33,621 nucleotides of DNA, from NCBI GenBank assembly GCA_035512595.1, contig DATKDU010000521.1, positions 1-33,621 on the forward strand, given 5' to 3'. Of this stretch, positions 16,765 to 23,698 are shown piece after piece (positions within the stretch are counted from its first letter, which is position 1; every line of letters starts with the position of its first letter). This stretch comes from DATKDU01 sp035512595. GTDB taxonomy: Bacteria; Planctomycetota; Planctomycetia; Pirellulales; Pirellulaceae. Both the position numbers and the translations under genes were made by a program. The notes under the pieces were generated by a model. That model was not told the DNA's origin. It did no database searches and saw nothing but the letters and a program-made list of their open reading frames with translations.

Positions 16765-17564
16765 GTCGCCGCTGGCTGCTCATCGCGCCACTGCTGTTGC
16801 TTGCCGGTGCGATTGCCGGCGGATTGGTGATCTGGCTTGGAAGCGGCACTTCCGAGCCGGAAGTTGCCCAGGGACCATTGCCGCCGATTGCAGCCGAGCC
16901 GCCGTCGCCACCGCCGGGCTGGAAAGGCCAGCTTGCTGCGCCCGAAAGCAATCAGGCTGCCAGCGCGCCGGGTGACTTGGAAAAGTCGCTGCAAAAATTG
17001 TCCGGCCTCGTCGCGGCCATCGGCCCGGAGCTGAAGAACGTGCCGCGCGATGCCGCCGCGCCGACGTCGCTACTGGTCCTGCCGGGGGAGGCGCGGACGG
17101 TCGATGCCGCCAGCCGCATTCCACGGCACGAACGGTGGGAGATCCAGTTTCCGCCGGGAAACACCATCGACTCCTACTCGCGGCAGCTTGATTTTTTCAA
17201 GATCGAGCTGGGGGTGATCGGCGATGCGGACAAGGTCGTTTATCTCGCCAATCTTTCCGCCCCCACGCCAACCAGCCGCAGCGAAGCAGCCGGCAAGGAC
17301 AACCGGCTCTACTTGATCTGGCAGCGCGGAGCCCTGCGCGAAGCGGCCGAAGAACTGGCCAGCCGGGCGAAGGTCGATCCCCGCGGCAAAGTGCTGGCCC
17401 ACTTCTGCCCCGCCGAGCTGGAAACACAGCTTGCCCAGCTCGAAGAAAAGCACGCCGCCGATAAAGGGCACGCAAAAATCCGCCGCACGACCTTCGGCAT
17501 TGAGCCGAGCGACGCCGGCGGATACCGGTTTTACGTCATCGACCAGCAGGCCGACGATCGGTAG
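16713..17564 (+). CDS. Membrane-anchored protein of unknown function with repeat-derived N-terminus
   Basis: The ATG at 16713 gives 283 residues; an alternative TTG at 16626 would lie inside the repeat's left arm. Residues 4-18 (KSKSGDESPHSKSKS) are translated from the right arm of the inverted repeat. Then come RR, a transmembrane helix (about 21-43, WLLIAPLLLLAGAIAGGLVI), a Pro-rich linker, a short helical stretch and a C-terminal domain (RHERWEIQFPPGNTIDSYSR to GYRFYVIDQQ). I recognise no family. A single N-terminal helix suggests the C-terminal domain is periplasmic. It converges on accD with 5 bp between the two stops. Confidence 0.75.
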   Translation: MVLKSKSGDESPHSKSKSRRWLLIAPLLLLAGAIAGGLVIWLGSGTSEPEVAQGPLPPIAAEPPSPPPGWKGQLAAPESNQAASAPGDLEKSLQKLSGLVAAIGPELKNVPRDAAAPTSLLVLPGEARTVDAASRIPRHERWEIQFPPGNTIDSYSRQLDFFKIELGVIGDADKVVYLANLSAPTPTSRSEAAGKDNRLYLIWQRGALREAAEELASRAKVDPRGKVLAHFCPAELETQLAQLEEKHAADKGHAKIRRTTFGIEPSDAGGYRFYVIDQQADDR

Positions 17565-17569
17565 GCGGG

Positions 17570-18433
17570 CTACTTTCCGCAGTAGTCGATGGCCCGCGCG
17601 ATCTCGGTCTTGAGCCGGGCGCGGTGGACGATCCGATCGACGAAGCCGTGGGCCAGCAAGAACTCGCTGGTCTGGAATCCCTTGGGGAGCTCCAGGCGGA
17701 TTGTGGCCTTGATCGTCCGCGGGCCGGCAAAGCCGATCAGCGCCTTGGGCTCGGCAAAGACCAGGTCGCCGAGCGACGCGAAGCTGGCCGCCACGCCTCC
17801 CATCGTCGGATTCGTGAGAACCGAGATGAACAGGCCGCCGGCAGAGTCGTACCGGGCCAGTGCCGCCGACACCTTGGCCATCTGCATCAGGGACAAGATC
17901 CCCTCGTGCATGCGAGCGCCGCCGCCGGAACCGCTGACGATGATCAGCGGCAGTTGTTGCTCGGTGGCCCGCTCGATGAGCCGTGCCAATCGCTCGCCGA
18001 CGACCGAGCCCATGCTCCCCATGATGAAGGCCGAGTCGGTGACGGCGAAGGCGACGCGGCGGGCGCGGATCATGCCGGTGCCGGTGACGGCCGCGTCGGC
18101 CAGGCCGGTCCGCTTCTGCTCGGCCACGAGCCGCTCCTTGTACGGCTTCTGATCGGCAAACTCCAGCGGATCAGCCGGCATCAAGTGGGCGTCGCACTCC
18201 TCGAACGTGCCGTCGTCCAGAACGTGGCGAATCCGCTCCTGGGCCGAGACGTAGAAGTGGTAGTCGCACTGCGGGCAGACGTTCTGCAGCCGCTCCGCTT
18301 CCTTTTTGTAGATCGAGGCCTGGCAGCCGGGACAGCGGGTCCACAGTCCTTCAGGTACGCCTCGTTTGGGTCGCTTCATGGCACCGGCAGCCGGGGGAGC
18401 GGTGGTGTCGGTCGTCGCGGATGGCTCGATCAT
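17570..18433 (-). CDS. accD: Acetyl-CoA carboxylase carboxyltransferase beta subunit
   Basis: A 287-aa protein. With AccA it transfers CO2 from biotin to acetyl-CoA, giving malonyl-CoA for fatty acid synthesis. The N-terminal four-cysteine zinc ribbon is clear (RCPGCQASIYKK and NVCPQCDYHF). The crotonase-fold core includes GSMGSVVGERLARLIERA, the oxyanion region VSGSGGGARMHEGILSLMQM and LTNPTMGGVAASFASLGD, all typical of AccD. Start at the ATG of MIEPSATT (18433); a heptanucleotide array begins 10 bp upstream, so any promoter lies in or beyond it. accA is not in the window. Upstream on the same strand are the phosphatase-like gene and rpe. Confidence 0.96.
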   Translation of the reverse strand: MIEPSATTDTTAPPAAGAMKRPKRGVPEGLWTRCPGCQASIYKKEAERLQNVCPQCDYHFYVSAQERIRHVLDDGTFEECDAHLMPADPLEFADQKPYKERLVAEQKRTGLADAAVTGTGMIRARRVAFAVTDSAFIMGSMGSVVGERLARLIERATEQQLPLIIVSGSGGGARMHEGILSLMQMAKVSAALARYDSAGGLFISVLTNPTMGGVAASFASLGDLVFAEPKALIGFAGPRTIKATIRLELPKGFQTSEFLLAHGFVDRIVHRARLKTEIARAIDYCGK

Positions 18434-18443
18434 AGGCAAGCCG

Positions 18444-18591
18444 GGGGTCAGGAGCCAGGAGCCAGGAGCCAGGAGCCAGTGGACAGGGGTCAGGAGCCAG
18501 GAGCCAGGGGACAGGGGGCAGGAGCCAGGAGCCAGGGGACAGGAGTCAAATCCGCAATCCGCAATCTGAATATCCGCAATCTGAAATCAGG
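18444..18591. repeat. Composite heptanucleotide array: GGAGCCA family then AATCCGC family
   Basis: Bases 18444-18548 are 15 perfect-register 7-nt units (GGAGCCA mostly, plus GGGGTCA, GGGGACA, GTGGACA, GGGGGCA, GGAGTCA), the reverse complement of the family at 7079-7232. Bases 18549-18591 continue with a second heptamer family: AATCCGC twice, AATCTGA, an 8-nt variant, AATCTGA, AATCAGG. The array fills the accD leader and supplies the TGA stop (18587-18589) of the phosphatase-like gene upstream. Confidence 0.93.
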
Positions 18592-19165
18592 TCGCTTGGA
18601 CGACCTGTGGTTCGATGTCGATCGCTTGCCAGCCGCCGTATTCGCATTCGGCTTTCCACAAGTCGCCGACGTCGCAGTGCTCCAGCACGCTGCGGACCAG
18701 CGAAGCGATCGGCTCCGGGACCACCAGGGCGATCGTGCCCGACTTGTGCTTCTTGAGCAATTTTTTCACTGCCGAGCGGACGCGATCGATAGCGGCTCCC
18801 ACGGGCTCCCCTTCGGGCGGACAGACCGTTTCAGGATGCTCCTGAAGCTGGCGGTAAACCTTGGGCTGGCGCTGCTTGACCTCGTTGATCAGCTTTCCAT
18901 GCCACAGCCCGTGGTCAAGGTTTTGCAGCTCGTCGAGCGTGCGAACCTTGAGCTTGCGGGAGTTGGCGATCACTTCGGCCGACTGCGAAGCGCAGCGGCA
19001 CGGCGAGGCGTAGAGGAAATCGATCGGCGTGCCCGCCAGCTCGTCGGCCAGCCGGGCGATTTGTGCCGTCCCCTCGAAGTTGAGCGGGATGTTGAGCGTT
19101 CCCTTGATCCGGCCCTGCTCGTCAAAGTCGGTGGAGCCGGAGCGAATGAGCAAAATGCGTTTCAT
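18587..19165 (-). CDS. Phosphoglycerate-mutase-like protein lacking catalytic residues
   Basis: A 192-aa member of the histidine phosphatase superfamily by fold signals: KRILLIRSGSTDFDEQGRI at the N-terminus, YASPCRCASQSAEVIA, LDHGLWHGKLINEV, CPPEGEPVGAAIDRV. The family's catalytic residues are missing. The RHG motif is R8-S9-G10, so the phosphorylated His is Ser9. The Arg of the SxLxRA motif is Cys58. The second His (usual VSHG) is Glu151 within VVPEPIA. The rest of the fold is intact and the frame is open, so this looks like a maintained non-catalytic homologue. Start at the ATG 19165, 17 bp after the rpe stop, implying co-transcription. Its stop codon lies in a heptanucleotide repeat. Confidence 0.85.
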   Translation of the reverse strand: MKRILLIRSGSTDFDEQGRIKGTLNIPLNFEGTAQIARLADELAGTPIDFLYASPCRCASQSAEVIANSRKLKVRTLDELQNLDHGLWHGKLINEVKQRQPKVYRQLQEHPETVCPPEGEPVGAAIDRVRSAVKKLLKKHKSGTIALVVPEPIASLVRSVLEHCDVGDLWKAECEYGGWQAIDIEPQVVQAT

Positions 19166-19182
19166 ATACCTTGTGTGAGACC

Positions 19183-19914
19183 TCACGGAAGGGCTGGTCT
19201 GCCGGCGGATTGGCCACTAGCGGCCGAAGCGTCGGCAGCCAAGCGGGTCAGCTCGGCCACGGCCGCGTCGTACCGCGGCTGGCCGAAGATGGCCGACCCG
19301 ACCACAAACAGTTGGGCTCCCGACTGGGCAGCCCGGCATATCGTCGTATCGTTGATCCCCCCGTCGATCTCCAGAAGCACCTCGGGCCGAATCTTCGGCC
19401 GAAGTTCCCGGAGCTTCGTCAGGGAAGTGTCGTTGAACTTTTGGCCGCCAAACCCGGCTTCCACGCTCATCACGAGCACCAGGTCGGCCACATCGAGACA
19501 GGGTTCCAACGTTGCAAGGGGCGTGCCCGGATTGAGGGCGATCCCCGCGCCGGCCCCAAGAGCGCGAATCTGGGTAAGCAGACCCCGCGGATCGGACGTC
19601 GCCTCGACATGCACCGTCAGATTGTCCGCCCCAGCCTCGCAGAATGCCGACACATACTGTTCCGGCTGCCGGATCATCAAATGCACGTCCAGCGGCAAAT
19701 CGGTCAGCCGTCGGACAGCCGCGACAATCGGCATGCCGTACGTGAAATTCGGCACGAACTGTCCATCCATCACGTCCAGGTGCAGCCCCGGCACCCCCGC
19801 TTCTTCCAGCGCACGAACCTCCCGCTCCAAATTGCCGAAATCGCACAACAGAAGCGACGGCAGTACGGCCGGCGCGGAGTGCCGAAGGGCTTCGAGTCGA
19901 GAGCGACGTGACAT
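19183..19914 (-). CDS. rpe: Ribulose-phosphate 3-epimerase
   Basis: A 243-aa TIM-barrel enzyme interconverting ribulose-5-phosphate and xylulose-5-phosphate in the pentose phosphate pathway. Family motifs are all present: PSLLLCDFGNLEREV, GLHLDVMDGQFVPNFTYG (metal-binding His and Asp), PLDVHLMIRQPEQYV, MSVEAGFGGQKF and LLEIDGGIND (catalytic Asp and phosphate loop), then GSAIFG. The start is the ATG of MSRRSRLEALR at 19914; in-frame codons extend to 20085 but are Cys/Pro/Gly-rich and unlike any epimerase N-terminus. Followed in the same direction by the phosphatase-like gene and accD. Confidence 0.96.
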   Translation of the reverse strand: MSRRSRLEALRHSAPAVLPSLLLCDFGNLEREVRALEEAGVPGLHLDVMDGQFVPNFTYGMPIVAAVRRLTDLPLDVHLMIRQPEQYVSAFCEAGADNLTVHVEATSDPRGLLTQIRALGAGAGIALNPGTPLATLEPCLDVADLVLVMSVEAGFGGQKFNDTSLTKLRELRPKIRPEVLLEIDGGINDTTICRAAQSGAQLFVVGSAIFGQPRYDAAVAELTRLAADASAASGQSAGRPALP

Positions 19915-20422
19915 ATAGGTGACGAACGGCGACCGTCTGTGCGGGCAGGATCCCGCGGGGTGCGGCGACGGGCTGGCGTTCGCAATGCCGGCTGAACAAC
20001 GTGATCCCGCGAATGTCGAGATCGGCATTTCGCAGGCAACTCCCACCCAGCCGCCACAGGGGCAGCCGGTTGGATGGTCCTCCATTCTACCTTTGGAGTT
20101 CCGGGGCGTCAGTACGAGCCTGGGGTAGCTGGACTGAATTTCGCAAACCGTTGCTGAGAAACATCTTGCGCCAGAAATCCGCCTGTGGCCGCTGGATGGA
20201 TTCTGTGGTTTGGCCGGCTGACTGCCGACGAAAACGGCCGGTCAATCGTCATTTCACAAAGGGGTGGTACACTCCAAAAGAACGGCGCTGCCGCGCGCGA
20301 TATGACGGCCGGGTCACCGCAGAAAGCGGAGCCGATTCGAGCGGCTGTTCACCCTTGCCATTCAGCCGCCGCGCAGGGATAACTAACGAGTCGATTTGAA
20401 TCTCTTCAGTTGAATACGTGCC
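19915..20422. other. Intergenic region, no gene recognised
   Basis: About 500 bp between the divergent rpe and the small membrane protein gene. Short frames exist on both strands, but none has family features or a supported start. A weak stem (TTGGCCGG near 20211 with CCGGTCAA near 20238) is visible. It must hold promoters for both flanking genes; none could be assigned with confidence. Confidence 0.45.
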
Positions 20423-20614
20423 ATGGAAACTGCGACTCACGAGCCCGCTCACGACACCCATGCCGGGCACTTTCCCGCCGACGAAGCCCGCGAGCTGCGG
20501 CAGGAAGACAGTATGGCCTGGAACGACATCGTGAAGATCCTGCTGGGGATCATCACGCTGGGCGTGGTTCTCGCCATCACGTGCGTCTACCTGACGCTGA
20601 CATTGCAGAAATAG
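20423..20614 (+). CDS. Small single-pass membrane protein
   Basis: A 63-aa reading frame from the ATG at 20423. It has a His/Glu/Asp-rich N-terminal half (METATHEPAHDTHAGHF) and one C-terminal transmembrane helix (about residues 38-60, IVKILLGIITLGVVLAITCV) ending LTLQK. The sharp split between a charged soluble part and a clean hydrophobic helix, with few basic residues, makes a real gene likely. Small His-rich one-helix proteins are often accessory subunits of membrane complexes, but no such complex is nearby. No strong Shine-Dalgarno sequence is visible. Confidence 0.6.
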   Translation: METATHEPAHDTHAGHFPADEARELRQEDSMAWNDIVKILLGIITLGVVLAITCVYLTLTLQK

Positions 20615-20669
20615 CGCCAGCGCACTCGTCGGTTTGCCGCAATCCGCCCGAATCGGCGCGCCAGGGGGA

Positions 20670-20697
20670 TAACCCATTTGCAATCGTGGATGGGTTA
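20670..20697. promoter_or_regulatory. Operator-like palindrome overlapping a predicted -35 box
   Basis: TAACCCAT (20670-20677) and ATGGGTTA (20690-20697) are perfect inverted half-sites separated by 12 nt. The -35 candidate TTGCAA lies between the half-sites, as expected for a repressor site. No T-run follows, so it is not a standard terminator for the small gene upstream. Confidence 0.45.
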
Positions 20698-20707
20698 CCG
20701 TTAAAAT
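20678..20707 (+). promoter_or_regulatory. Predicted sigma-70 promoter for the second DUF1501 gene
   Basis: TTGCAA (20678-20683), an 18-nt spacer and TAAAAT (20702-20707). Transcription would begin about 45 nt before the ATG at 20759. AGGAG (20748-20752) is the ribosome binding site. It overlaps the palindrome at 20670-20697. Confidence 0.45.
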
Positions 20708-20758
20708 GCCGATGATTCGATGCGGGGCTGATCGTCCTCGTGCGCCCAGGAGTTGTCG

Positions 20759-22153
20759 ATGATTTCCGAGCGTCGCTTGTTGGGTCATGATGCGTCGCAC
20801 CTCGCTGGCACGGCTGTTTCGCCATTTGCACCGCCGGCCAGCGACACGATCCGCGTCGGCGGACGCCGCTGGTTCTTGCAAACCGGCATGGCGGGAATGG
20901 CCGGACTTACGCTGCCGGCACTGCTGGCCGCCAACGAAGGTAGGACGGCCCTTCTGGGCCGTCCCAAGAAGTCCGTCATCCTCTTCTGGCTCTCGGGCGG
21001 TCCCAGCCACATCGACATGTGGGACCCCAAGCCCGACGCCCCGCAGGAGATCCGCAGCCCGTTCGCCACGCTGCCGACGAACGTCCCCGGCATCCACTTC
21101 ACCGAGCATCTTCCGCTGCAGGCGTCGATTGCCGACAAGCTAACGGTCATCCGCTCGGTCGATTGCTCGGCCAGCAACCACACTCCGATTACCATGCAGG
21201 CGGGCAATCCCCTCGCCCGCCGCACCGACGACAGCCGCGACGGCGCAGGCTATCCGTCGATGGGCTCGGTCGTAGCGAAGTTCCGCGGGGCCAACGACGC
21301 CGACTTGCCGGCATTCATCGGCTTGGCCCCTTCCTGGGCGGCCGATGTCTACGGCGCTGGAAACCTCGGCAACAAGTTCGAGCCGGTCAAGGGATTGGAA
21401 CTAGCCGGCAAGTTTACGCTGCCGGAAGGGGTCGCGGTGCCGCGGCTGTCCGATCGGGACAACCTGCGGCAGCAGCTCGACAAACTGCGGCACCAGCTCG
21501 ACCGCACCGCCACGATGGAGCAGCAGGGGCGGTACACGCAGCAGGCGTACGACATGGTCCTGTCGGGCAAAGTGCAGCAGGCGTTTGACGTCACCAAGGA
21601 AAAGGACACGCTCCGCGATGAGTACGGCCGCAACAGCGTCGGCGAGAAGGCAATCCTCGCGCGGCGGCTCGTCGAGTCGGGCGTGACTTTCGTGCTGATC
21701 AGCGGCGCGTGGGGCTACTTCGACCACCACGGCGACAGCGTGAAGTGGGGGGGCATCGTCAAGGGTCTCAAGCCGGCACTGCCGGACGTGGATCGGGCGC
21801 TCTATGCCCTGGTCAACGACCTGTCGCAGCGCGGGCTCCTCGACGACACGCTGGTGATGATGATGGGAGAGTTCGGCCGCTCGCCGGTGATCAACAAGGA
21901 CGCCGGCCGCGACCACTGGACGAGCGTCATGTCGATGGTGATGGCCGGCGGCGGATTTTCGGGTGGCCGCGTCATCGGCTCGACCGACAGCCGGGGCGGC
22001 GCGATCGCCAGCCAGGCGGTCCGCCCGCAGGACCTGGCCGCTACCACGTTCCGCCACCTGGGCATTGACCTCTCGACCCACTGGGTCGATCCACAAGGCC
22101 GCCCGACACCGATTGTGGTCGAAGGGGGCACGCCGATTATGGGGTTAGGGTAG
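20759..22153 (+). CDS. DUF1501 protein with an in-frame palindrome
   Basis: A 464-aa DUF1501 protein. The export signal is atypical: a ~35-residue leader precedes GGRRWFLQTGMAGMAGLTLP, a Tat-like RR followed by a hydrophobic stretch. The core matches the family: LFWLSGGPSHIDMWDPKPDA, LTVIRSVDCSASNHTP, LISGAWGYFDHHGDS, MMMGEFGRSPVIN and AGRDHWTSVMSMVMAGGG. Between signal peptide and core, residues NEGRTALLGRPKK are encoded by a perfect palindrome (20943-20964). The start is set by AGGAG 6 nt before the ATG at 20759; the in-frame TTG at 20753 lies too close to that site. It is only distantly related to the DUF1501 protein at 13663 and is not a recent duplicate. Confidence 0.92.
   Translation: MISERRLLGHDASHLAGTAVSPFAPPASDTIRVGGRRWFLQTGMAGMAGLTLPALLAANEGRTALLGRPKKSVILFWLSGGPSHIDMWDPKPDAPQEIRSPFATLPTNVPGIHFTEHLPLQASIADKLTVIRSVDCSASNHTPITMQAGNPLARRTDDSRDGAGYPSMGSVVAKFRGANDADLPAFIGLAPSWAADVYGAGNLGNKFEPVKGLELAGKFTLPEGVAVPRLSDRDNLRQQLDKLRHQLDRTATMEQQGRYTQQAYDMVLSGKVQQAFDVTKEKDTLRDEYGRNSVGEKAILARRLVESGVTFVLISGAWGYFDHHGDSVKWGGIVKGLKPALPDVDRALYALVNDLSQRGLLDDTLVMMMGEFGRSPVINKDAGRDHWTSVMSMVMAGGGFSGGRVIGSTDSRGGAIASQAVRPQDLAATTFRHLGIDLSTHWVDPQGRPTPIVVEGGTPIMGLG
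20943..20964. repeat. Palindrome inserted in frame in the DUF1501 gene
   Basis: GGACGGCCC (20943-20951), loop TTCT, GGGCCGTCC (20956-20964): a perfect 9-bp stem with a 4-nt loop, preceded by GGTA. It lies at the junction between signal peptide and mature domain and is translated. Confidence 0.85.
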
Positions 22154-22186
22154 AAGTTGAGCAACGTCCGCCGCCAGGGCCGTCTC

Positions 22187-22861
22187 ATGCGCGGGCCGAA
22201 GCAAGTTGCCAAACGAGCGCTGGTAGCGACGTGTCTCTCCTTTCGGGCCTCGCTGGAAGCGACAGAGCATCCGTGCTCAACTTCACTCAGCGCCAGCATT
22301 CTGCCGTGGCTGACGACGCATGGCCTCGCCGATGAGCTTGATCCGATTGAGCGCGAAATACTTCAGACGCCGTATGGCCAGCTCCGAGACGACCAGATTG
22401 CCGACGCGAACTGGTCCGGCGAAGCGGCGTGGGTGTTTGCCTGGGCCATAGGCGTTGTCGAACAGCCTCCCGAAATCGAACTGGTGGATTACCGAATCTT
22501 GACGCAACGACTCGAACTTTTGCGCACCGACCCAACCAGGCTGATCGGCGGCGCTGTGCTTCGAGCGGAATCGCAACTGGTGGAATTCTGCACCAACACA
22601 GTGGCGATACGCACGGAGCTGCAACGTCAGAGGGTGTCAGATACTCCACATCAAGTGTTCGATCAAGTCCTGCAAGCGAGACTTGAACGCATCGGCCTGT
22701 CGGCGTCTGACATCGCAATCAGCTCGGCTAGGGATTTCGTCAATAACCTCACCGACGAACAGCGACGAGCCGTTGCGGGGCTCTACTTCATTCGTGACTT
22801 TGCCGCGACATGGCTGTTCGACGATCGACCAACGTTTTTCGCGTCGGCGTCTGTGAGCTGA
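22187..22861 (+). CDS. DUF4272-domain protein
   Basis: The ATG at 22187 gives 224 residues; a TTG at 22157, 4 bp after the DUF1501 stop, would add ten. The pattern matches DUF4272: GPKQVAKRALVATCLSFRAS at the start, then LPWLTTHGLADELDPIEREIL, the Trp-rich core NWSGEAAWVFAWAIGVVEQP and later a segment that in this family usually ends in a WA-R-like helix (here AVAGLYFIRDFAATW). Function unknown. In other bacteria such genes often occur among contact-dependent effector/immunity clusters, but no effector is next to it here. Its composition looks slightly less GC-biased than its neighbours, so recent acquisition is possible. Confidence 0.75.
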   Translation: MRGPKQVAKRALVATCLSFRASLEATEHPCSTSLSASILPWLTTHGLADELDPIEREILQTPYGQLRDDQIADANWSGEAAWVFAWAIGVVEQPPEIELVDYRILTQRLELLRTDPTRLIGGAVLRAESQLVEFCTNTVAIRTELQRQRVSDTPHQVFDQVLQARLERIGLSASDIAISSARDFVNNLTDEQRRAVAGLYFIRDFAATWLFDDRPTFFASASVS

Positions 22862-22865
22862 CGGC

Positions 22866-23591
22866 CTAATACCCCTGCCCCTTTCCGGCGGCGGTGGCCG
22901 CAATCGGCGGCAGCTTCAGCCGCCGCCGCCACTCGTCAAGCATCTCCTTGGTCCGGCTGGCGCCGCAGCGGGTGACGCCGAGCTCGCGGACTTTGAGGAG
23001 CGTGTCGATATCGCGAATGCCGCCGGCGGCTTTGACCTGCACGTGCGGCGGCGAGTGCTTGCGCATCAAGGCCAGGTCTTCCATCGTCGCGCCAGAGCTG
23101 CCGTAGCCCGTGCTGGTTTTCACCCAGTCGGCCCCGAGCTCGCCGCAGATTTCGCAGAGCCGGATCTTGTGCTCGTCTTTGAGATAACAGTTCTCGAAGA
23201 TGACTTTTACCTTTTGTCCGCCGTGATGGGCGATATCGACGATTGACTTGATTTCAGCGCGAACATAATCCCATTTTCCTGAAAGCACCGCACTAATATT
23301 GACGACCATGTCCACTTCGTCAGCGCCATCTAGCTTGGCTTCAAGAACCTCGGCGACTTTCACCATTTCCTTTTGCCCGCCATGTGGAAAGCCGGCCGTA
23401 GTGCTGGCCTTCACGCTGCTGCCGCGGAGAATCTCGGCGCAGCGCTTCAGGTAATACGGCAGGACGCAGACGCTGGCCACGTCGTACTCCAGGGCAAGCT
23501 GACACCCAGCCTCCAAATCCGCCGCTGTCAGCGTGGGACTCAAGAGCGAATGGTCGATCATTTTGGCCAAGTCGGCGTACGTCAGATTCAT
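22866..23591 (-). CDS. deoC: Deoxyribose-phosphate aldolase
   Basis: A 241-aa class I aldolase cleaving 2-deoxyribose-5-phosphate to glyceraldehyde-3-phosphate and acetaldehyde in deoxynucleoside salvage. Motifs: IDHSLLSPTLTAADLEAGC at the start, VASVCVLPYYL, EVDMVVNISAVLSG, KVIFENCYL, the Schiff-base lysine in DWVKTSTGYG and the second active-site lysine in VQVKAAGGIRD. Start at the ATG 23591. The C-terminus faces the convergent DUF4272 gene with 4 bp between stops. Upstream, 24 bp from the start, lies a long inverted repeat separating it from the TIM-barrel gene. Confidence 0.97.
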   Translation of the reverse strand: MNLTYADLAKMIDHSLLSPTLTAADLEAGCQLALEYDVASVCVLPYYLKRCAEILRGSSVKASTTAGFPHGGQKEMVKVAEVLEAKLDGADEVDMVVNISAVLSGKWDYVRAEIKSIVDIAHHGGQKVKVIFENCYLKDEHKIRLCEICGELGADWVKTSTGYGSSGATMEDLALMRKHSPPHVQVKAAGGIRDIDTLLKVRELGVTRCGASRTKEMLDEWRRRLKLPPIAATAAGKGQGY

Positions 23592-23614
23592 CGTTAGTTC
23601 TCATGGGCCGGCAA

Positions 23615-23698
23615 ATCCACAAGCCTGAAGCGCAAGCGAAGGAAAGGCCGTTTTGCGAGTGGATAGGTTTCCTTCGCTGGCGCTTCAGGCTTGTGGAT
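23615..23698. repeat. Long inverted repeat between deoC and the TIM-barrel gene
   Basis: Left arm 23615-23645 and right arm 23668-23698 are inverted copies over 31 bp with one mismatch, around a 22-nt loop. The core resembles a GCCTGAAGCGCAAGCGAAGG-type sequence I associate with planctomycete genomes. The right arm encodes the last residues and TGA stop (23685-23687) of the upstream TIM-barrel gene. No T-run follows, so it is not a typical intrinsic terminator. Confidence 0.93.
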
